Assembly: GCF_947623445.1 (NCBI RefSeq)
Contig: NC_135243.1
Span: 17,120,479 to 17,184,478, forward strand
Direction of reading: 5' to 3'
From: Clavelina lepadiformis
Lineage: Eukaryota > Chordata > Ascidiacea > Aplousobranchia > Clavelinidae
Length of the DNA: 64,000 nt
Numbering within the stretch: the first letter of the stretch is position 1; the number at the start of each line of letters is the position of its first letter. The position numbers were made by a program, and so were the translations under genes. A model generated the notes under the pieces. It did no database searches. It saw only the letters and a list, made by a program, of their open reading frames with translations, and was not told the origin of the DNA. This document shows positions 59,051 through 64,000 of the stretch, piece after piece.

Positions 59051-59206
59051 AGTGTAGTATCTGTTCTTCTCAGTTTAATCCCTGGGACGCAGTTCATTGA
59101 ACTGCTCTTCGATTAAACGGATTTTTGAACGGTGAACGACGCTAGGCGCTTGCGCCTGCTCGTTTGAGGGTTGTGCAGCTATTGCAGTACCTGCTGCTTC
59201 GGCCCA
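59051..59206 (+). pseudogene. U2: U2 copy 66, 3' part (nt 32-187)
   Basis: Starts with the duplicated AGTGTAGT and carries the remainder of U2 without its own promoter. Confidence 0.97.
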
Positions 59207-59805
59207 TCTCCCACCCTGGTGGGATACTCTTGTTTGTATTAAAGTAGTCTGAGGAAAAGAAGAAGAGGAGGAGAAGGAGGGGAAAAAAAAAAAAAAAAAA
59301 AAGAAGACGATGGGCGGATGGATTGATCGATGTCAAACGATCGATTAATGTCTATGGGATAAATGTTGTACACCTGCGTCACGGGTAAAATGAGAAATTG
59401 ACTGTCGGCCCTGTGTGACAGCAGGAATGGTTTGATAAAATGGATAAATCCCCGATTTATCTTGTGAAAGTTTCTTCAAGTCAACTGTGCTGCTGCTGCT
59501 GTTACTACATTTGTTGTGAGTACTAATGAAAGCGATCGTTTTAGGGTATTTCCCAGTTTGATAGCAAAAAGCTGAAAAATGCAAGAAATGGCCTCCACGG
59601 GATAGACACAAAATATCTCCACTGTCACGGTCCAATAACCATCAAGCAGCAAATCATGTGACTGGGCGGCGGCCAGAAGATTGTCGTCTGTCTGCTGGCT
59701 GGTTGAGTTCGTCAGTTTGGCGTCTTGTGGCGGGCGATATAGGAACGTTTGGAGGTCGAGGAGGATTTTGAGAAGAATAAAAAGAGTCCGGGAAGATTTA
59801 GAGGT

Positions 59806-59992
59806 ATCGCTTCTCGGCTCTCAAGAGCTAAGATCAAGTGTAGTATCTGTTCTTCTCAGTTTAATCCCTGGGACGCAGTTCATTGAACTGCTCTTCGATT
59901 AAACGGATTTTTGAACGGTGAACGACGCTAGGCGCTTGCGCCTGCTCGTTTGAGGGTTGTGCAGCTATTGCAGTACCTGCTGCTTCGGCCCA
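59806..59992 (+). ncRNA. U2: U2 snRNA, copy 67
   Basis: Intact; first of five copies between SINE A2 and the edge LINE. Confidence 0.96.
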
Positions 59993-60591
59993 TCTCCCAC
60001 CCTGGTGGGATACTCTTGTTTGTATTAAAGTAGTCTGAGGAAAAGAAGAAGAGGAGGAGAAGGAGGGGAAAAAAAAAAAAAAAAAAAAGAAGACGATGGG
60101 CGGATGGATTGATCGATGTCAAACGATCGATTAATGTCTATGGGATAAATGTTGTACACCTGCGTCACGGGTAAAATGAGAAATTGACTGTCGGCCCTGT
60201 GTGACAGCAGGAATGGTTTGATAAAATGGATAAATCCCCGATTTATCTTGTGAAAGTTTCTTCAAGTCAACTGTGCTGCTGCTGCTGTTACTACATTTGT
60301 TGTGAGTACTAATGAAAGCGATCGTTTTAGGGTATTTCCCAGTTTGATAGCAAAAAGCTGAAAAATGCAAGAAATGGCCTCCACGGGATAGACACAAAAT
60401 ATCTCCACTGTCACGGTCCAATAACCATCAAGCAGCAAATCATGTGACTGGGCGGCGGCCAGAAGATTGTCGTCTGTCTGCTGGCTGGTTGAGTTCGTCA
60501 GTTTGGCGTCTTGTGGCGGGCGATATAGGAACGTTTGGAGGTCGAGGAGGATTTTGAGAAGAATAAAAAGAGTCCGGGAAGATTTAGAGGT

Positions 60592-60778
60592 ATCGCTTCT
60601 CGGCTCTCAAGAGCTAAGATCAAGTGTAGTATCTGTTCTTCTCAGTTTAATCCCTGGGACGCAGTTCATTGAACTGCTCTTCGATTAAACGGATTTTTGA
60701 ACGGTGAACGACGCTAGGCGCTTGCGCCTGCTCGTTTGAGGGTTGTGCAGCTATTGCAGTACCTGCTGCTTCGGCCCA
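60592..60778 (+). ncRNA. U2: U2 snRNA, copy 68
   Basis: Intact; inverted subtype 2 unit. Confidence 0.96.
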
Positions 60779-61377
60779 TCTCCCACCCTGGTGGGATACT
60801 CTTGTTTGTATTAAAGTAGTCTGAGGAAAAGAAGAAGAGGAGGAGAAGGAGGGGAAAAAAAAAAAAAAAAAAAAGAAGACGATGGGCGGATGGATTGATC
60901 GATGTCAAACGATCGATTAATGTCTATGGGATAAATGTTGTACACCTGCGTCACGGGTAAAATGAGAAATTGACTGTCGGCCCTGTGTGACAGCAGGAAT
61001 GGTTTGATAAAATGGATAAATCCCCGATTTATCTTGTGAAAGTTTCTTCAAGTCAACTGTGCTGCTGCTGCTGTTACTACATTTGTTGTGAGTACTAATG
61101 AAAGCGATCGTTTTAGGGTATTTCCCAGTTTGATAGCAAAAAGCTGAAAAATGCAAGAAATGGCCTCCACGGGATAGACACAAAATATCTCCACTGTCAC
61201 GGTCCAATAACCATCAAGCAGCAAATCATGTGACTGGGCGGCGGCCAGAAGATTGTCGTCTGTCTGCTGGCTGGTTGAGTTCGTCAGTTTGGCGTCTTGT
61301 GGCGGGCGATATAGGAACGTTTGGAGGTCGAGGAGGATTTTGAGAAGAATAAAAAGAGTCCGGGAAGATTTAGAGGT

Positions 61378-61564
61378 ATCGCTTCTCGGCTCTCAAGAGC
61401 TAAGATCAAGTGTAGTATCTGTTCTTCTCAGTTTAATCCCTGGGACGCAGTTCATTGAACTGCTCTTCGATTAAACGGATTTTTGAACGGTGAACGACGC
61501 TAGGCGCTTGCGCCTGCTCGTTTGAGGGTTGTGCAGCTATTGCAGTACCTGCTGCTTCGGCCCA
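61378..61564 (+). ncRNA. U2: U2 snRNA, copy 69
   Basis: Intact; inverted subtype 2 unit. Confidence 0.96.
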
Positions 61565-62163
61565 TCTCCCACCCTGGTGGGATACTCTTGTTTGTATTAA
61601 AGTAGTCTGAGGAAAAGAAGAAGAGGAGGAGAAGGAGGGGAAAAAAAAAAAAAAAAAAAAGAAGACGATGGGCGGATGGATTGATCGATGTCAAACGATC
61701 GATTAATGTCTATGGGATAAATGTTGTACACCTGCGTCACGGGTAAAATGAGAAATTGACTGTCGGCCCTGTGTGACAGCAGGAATGGTTTGATAAAATG
61801 GATAAATCCCCGATTTATCTTGTGAAAGTTTCTTCAAGTCAACTGTGCTGCTGCTGCTGTTACTACATTTGTTGTGAGTACTAATGAAAGCGATCGTTTT
61901 AGGGTATTTCCCAGTTTGATAGCAAAAAGCTGAAAAATGCAAGAAATGGCCTCCACGGGATAGACACAAAATATCTCCACTGTCACGGTCCAATAACCAT
62001 CAAGCAGCAAATCATGTGACTGGGCGGCGGCCAGAAGATTGTCGTCTGTCTGCTGGCTGGTTGAGTTCGTCAGTTTGGCGTCTTGTGGCGGGCGATATAG
62101 GAACGTTTGGAGGTCGAGGAGGATTTTGAGAAGAATAAAAAGAGTCCGGGAAGATTTAGAGGT

Positions 62164-62350
62164 ATCGCTTCTCGGCTCTCAAGAGCTAAGATCAAGTGTA
62201 GTATCTGTTCTTCTCAGTTTAATCCCTGGGACGCAGTTCATTGAACTGCTCTTCGATTAAACGGATTTTTGAACGGTGAACGACGCTAGGCGCTTGCGCC
62301 TGCTCGTTTGAGGGTTGTGCAGCTATTGCAGTACCTGCTGCTTCGGCCCA
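62164..62350 (+). ncRNA. U2: U2 snRNA, copy 70
   Basis: Intact; inverted subtype 2 unit. Confidence 0.96.
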
Positions 62351-62949
62351 TCTCCCACCCTGGTGGGATACTCTTGTTTGTATTAAAGTAGTCTGAGGAA
62401 AAGAAGAAGAGGAGGAGAAGGAGGGGAAAAAAAAAAAAAAAAAAAAGAAGACGATGGGCGGATGGATTGATCGATGTCAAACGATCGATTAATGTCTATG
62501 GGATAAATGTTGTACACCTGCGTCACGGGTAAAATGAGAAATTGACTGTCGGCCCTGTGTGACAGCAGGAATGGTTTGATAAAATGGATAAATCCCCGAT
62601 TTATCTTGTGAAAGTTTCTTCAAGTCAACTGTGCTGCTGCTGCTGTTACTACATTTGTTGTGAGTACTAATGAAAGCGATCGTTTTAGGGTATTTCCCAG
62701 TTTGATAGCAAAAAGCTGAAAAATGCAAGAAATGGCCTCCACGGGATAGACACAAAATATCTCCACTGTCACGGTCCAATAACCATCAAGCAGCAAATCA
62801 TGTGACTGGGCGGCGGCCAGAAGATTGTCGTCTGTCTGCTGGCTGGTTGAGTTCGTCAGTTTGGCGTCTTGTGGCGGGCGATATAGGAACGTTTGGAGGT
62901 CGAGGAGGATTTTGAGAAGAATAAAAAGAGTCCGGGAAGATTTAGAGGT

Positions 62950-63136
62950 ATCGCTTCTCGGCTCTCAAGAGCTAAGATCAAGTGTAGTATCTGTTCTTCT
63001 CAGTTTAATCCCTGGGACGCAGTTCATTGAACTGCTCTTCGATTAAACGGATTTTTGAACGGTGAACGACGCTAGGCGCTTGCGCCTGCTCGTTTGAGGG
63101 TTGTGCAGCTATTGCAGTACCTGCTGCTTCGGCCCA
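62950..63136 (+). ncRNA. U2: U2 snRNA, copy 71
   Basis: Intact; last complete U2 in the window. Confidence 0.96.
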
Positions 63137-63735
63137 TCTCCCACCCTGGTGGGATACTCTTGTTTGTATTAAAGTAGTCTGAGGAAAAGAAGAAGAGGAG
63201 GAGAAGGAGGGGAAAAAAAAAAAAAAAAAAAAGAAGACGATGGGCGGATGGATTGATCGATGTCAAACGATCGATTAATGTCTATGGGATAAATGTTGTA
63301 CACCTGCGTCACGGGTAAAATGAGAAATTGACTGTCGGCCCTGTGTGACAGCAGGAATGGTTTGATAAAATGGATAAATCCCCGATTTATCTTGTGAAAG
63401 TTTCTTCAAGTCAACTGTGCTGCTGCTGCTGTTACTACATTTGTTGTGAGTACTAATGAAAGCGATCGTTTTAGGGTATTTCCCAGTTTGATAGCAAAAA
63501 GCTGAAAAATGCAAGAAATGGCCTCCACGGGATAGACACAAAATATCTCCACTGTCACGGTCCAATAACCATCAAGCAGCAAATCATGTGACTGGGCGGC
63601 GGCCAGAAGATTGTCGTCTGTCTGCTGGCTGGTTGAGTTCGTCAGTTTGGCGTCTTGTGGCGGGCGATATAGGAACGTTTGGAGGTCGAGGAGGATTTTG
63701 AGAAGAATAAAAAGAGTCCGGGAAGATTTAGAGGT

Positions 63736-63779
63736 ATCGCTTCTCGGCTCTCAAGAGCTAAGATCAAGTGTAGTATCTG
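63736..63779 (+). pseudogene. U2: U2 copy 72, 5' part (nt 1-44), split by LINE
   Basis: U2 nt 1-44, broken at exactly the same base as copy 25. The 3' part lies beyond the window. Confidence 0.96.
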
Positions 63780-64000
63780 ACGGGTTCGGACGCATTTTTT
63801 GAGCTCCGCAGGTCCTTGATCTTGTTTTGGCATTTACTCCGGTTTTAGCCGGTTTAAAGGGTCGGTGAGTGTTTCAAATTGTTTATAAAGTAGTTATCTA
63901 TAACTTTTACACTTACACTTTGCTTACTTTTTAATATAACCGCTGATAATCGTATTTGTCTGAATTTTCATGCTCAGTAGGCTAAGCCCGAGTGGCAACC
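63780..64000 (+). mobile_element. second Keno-like LINE, 5' end only (runs off window)
   Basis: The 221 bp read are the same, by eye, as the first 221 bp of the LINE 5' UTR at 25864-26084 (reverse complement). Same U2 junction after nt 44. No coding part is reached before the window ends. Confidence 0.94.

Larger units (their letters stand above)
43642..64000 (+). repeat. U2 snRNA tandem array, 786-bp subtype 2 units, inverted orientation
   Basis: This is the reverse complement of the subtype 2 unit, with the same 786-bp period. It holds 26 loci: 24 intact, one split by a SINE, and one split by a LINE that runs off the window. It resembles 26085-43441 read backwards; see the findings on the mirror arrangement. 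Confidence 0.96.

Overview
The window is a nuclear eukaryotic tandem array of U2 spliceosomal snRNA genes. It contains no ordinary protein-coding host gene. I count 72 U2 loci: 66 read intact, five are interrupted by retrotransposons at one and the same site, and one is cut by an assembly gap. The U2 is 187 nt with all canonical parts: the GUAGUA branch-site recognition sequence, stems I, IIa/IIc, IIb, III and IV, and the AUUUUUG Sm site. Its 5' end and its UUCGGCCCA 3' end resemble, from memory, metazoan U2 of the fly/nematode kind. An invertebrate animal is my best guess, but the species cannot be read from this window. | Layout. (1) 1-11565: 15 units of about 776 bp, U2 on the minus strand (spacer subtype 1). 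(2) 11566-11765: 200 N. (3) 11766-43441: units of 786 bp, U2 on the minus strand (subtype 2), carrying one full-length LINE (19570-26084) and three SINEs (30814-31097, 31106-31400, 34553-34836). (4) 43442-43641: 200 N. (5) 43642-64000: 786-bp units in the opposite orientation (U2 on plus), carrying one SINE (58771-59050) and, at the right edge, the first 221 bp of a second LINE copy (63780 onward). | The LINE is about 6.5 kb, with an ORF1 carrying a CCHC knuckle, an ORF2 carrying an APE endonuclease, reverse transcriptase and CCHC, and a poly(A) tail. Its layout and U2 target match the Tx1-clade U2-specific family Keno, described from fish. It lies in sense orientation after U2 nt 44 with a 13-bp target duplication. 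The SINEs are not obviously described. They share a structured head of unrecognised origin, sit in the same U2 site with 8-bp duplications, and fall into two types with different 3' ends. Type A ends in a 20-nt tail nearly identical to the LINE's 3' end; type B has an unrelated tail, which suggests a second, unseen U2-targeting LINE partner. The picture is a multicopy snRNA locus that is homogenised by concerted evolution and parasitised at the branch-site recognition sequence by a LINE and its SINE hitchhikers. | The two halves of the window mirror each other: LINE, then exactly 4,729 bp, then a type A SINE. The inverted half may therefore be the other haplotype placed head-to-head across a gap rather than a genuine inversion. 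If so, both type B SINEs are polymorphic and young.
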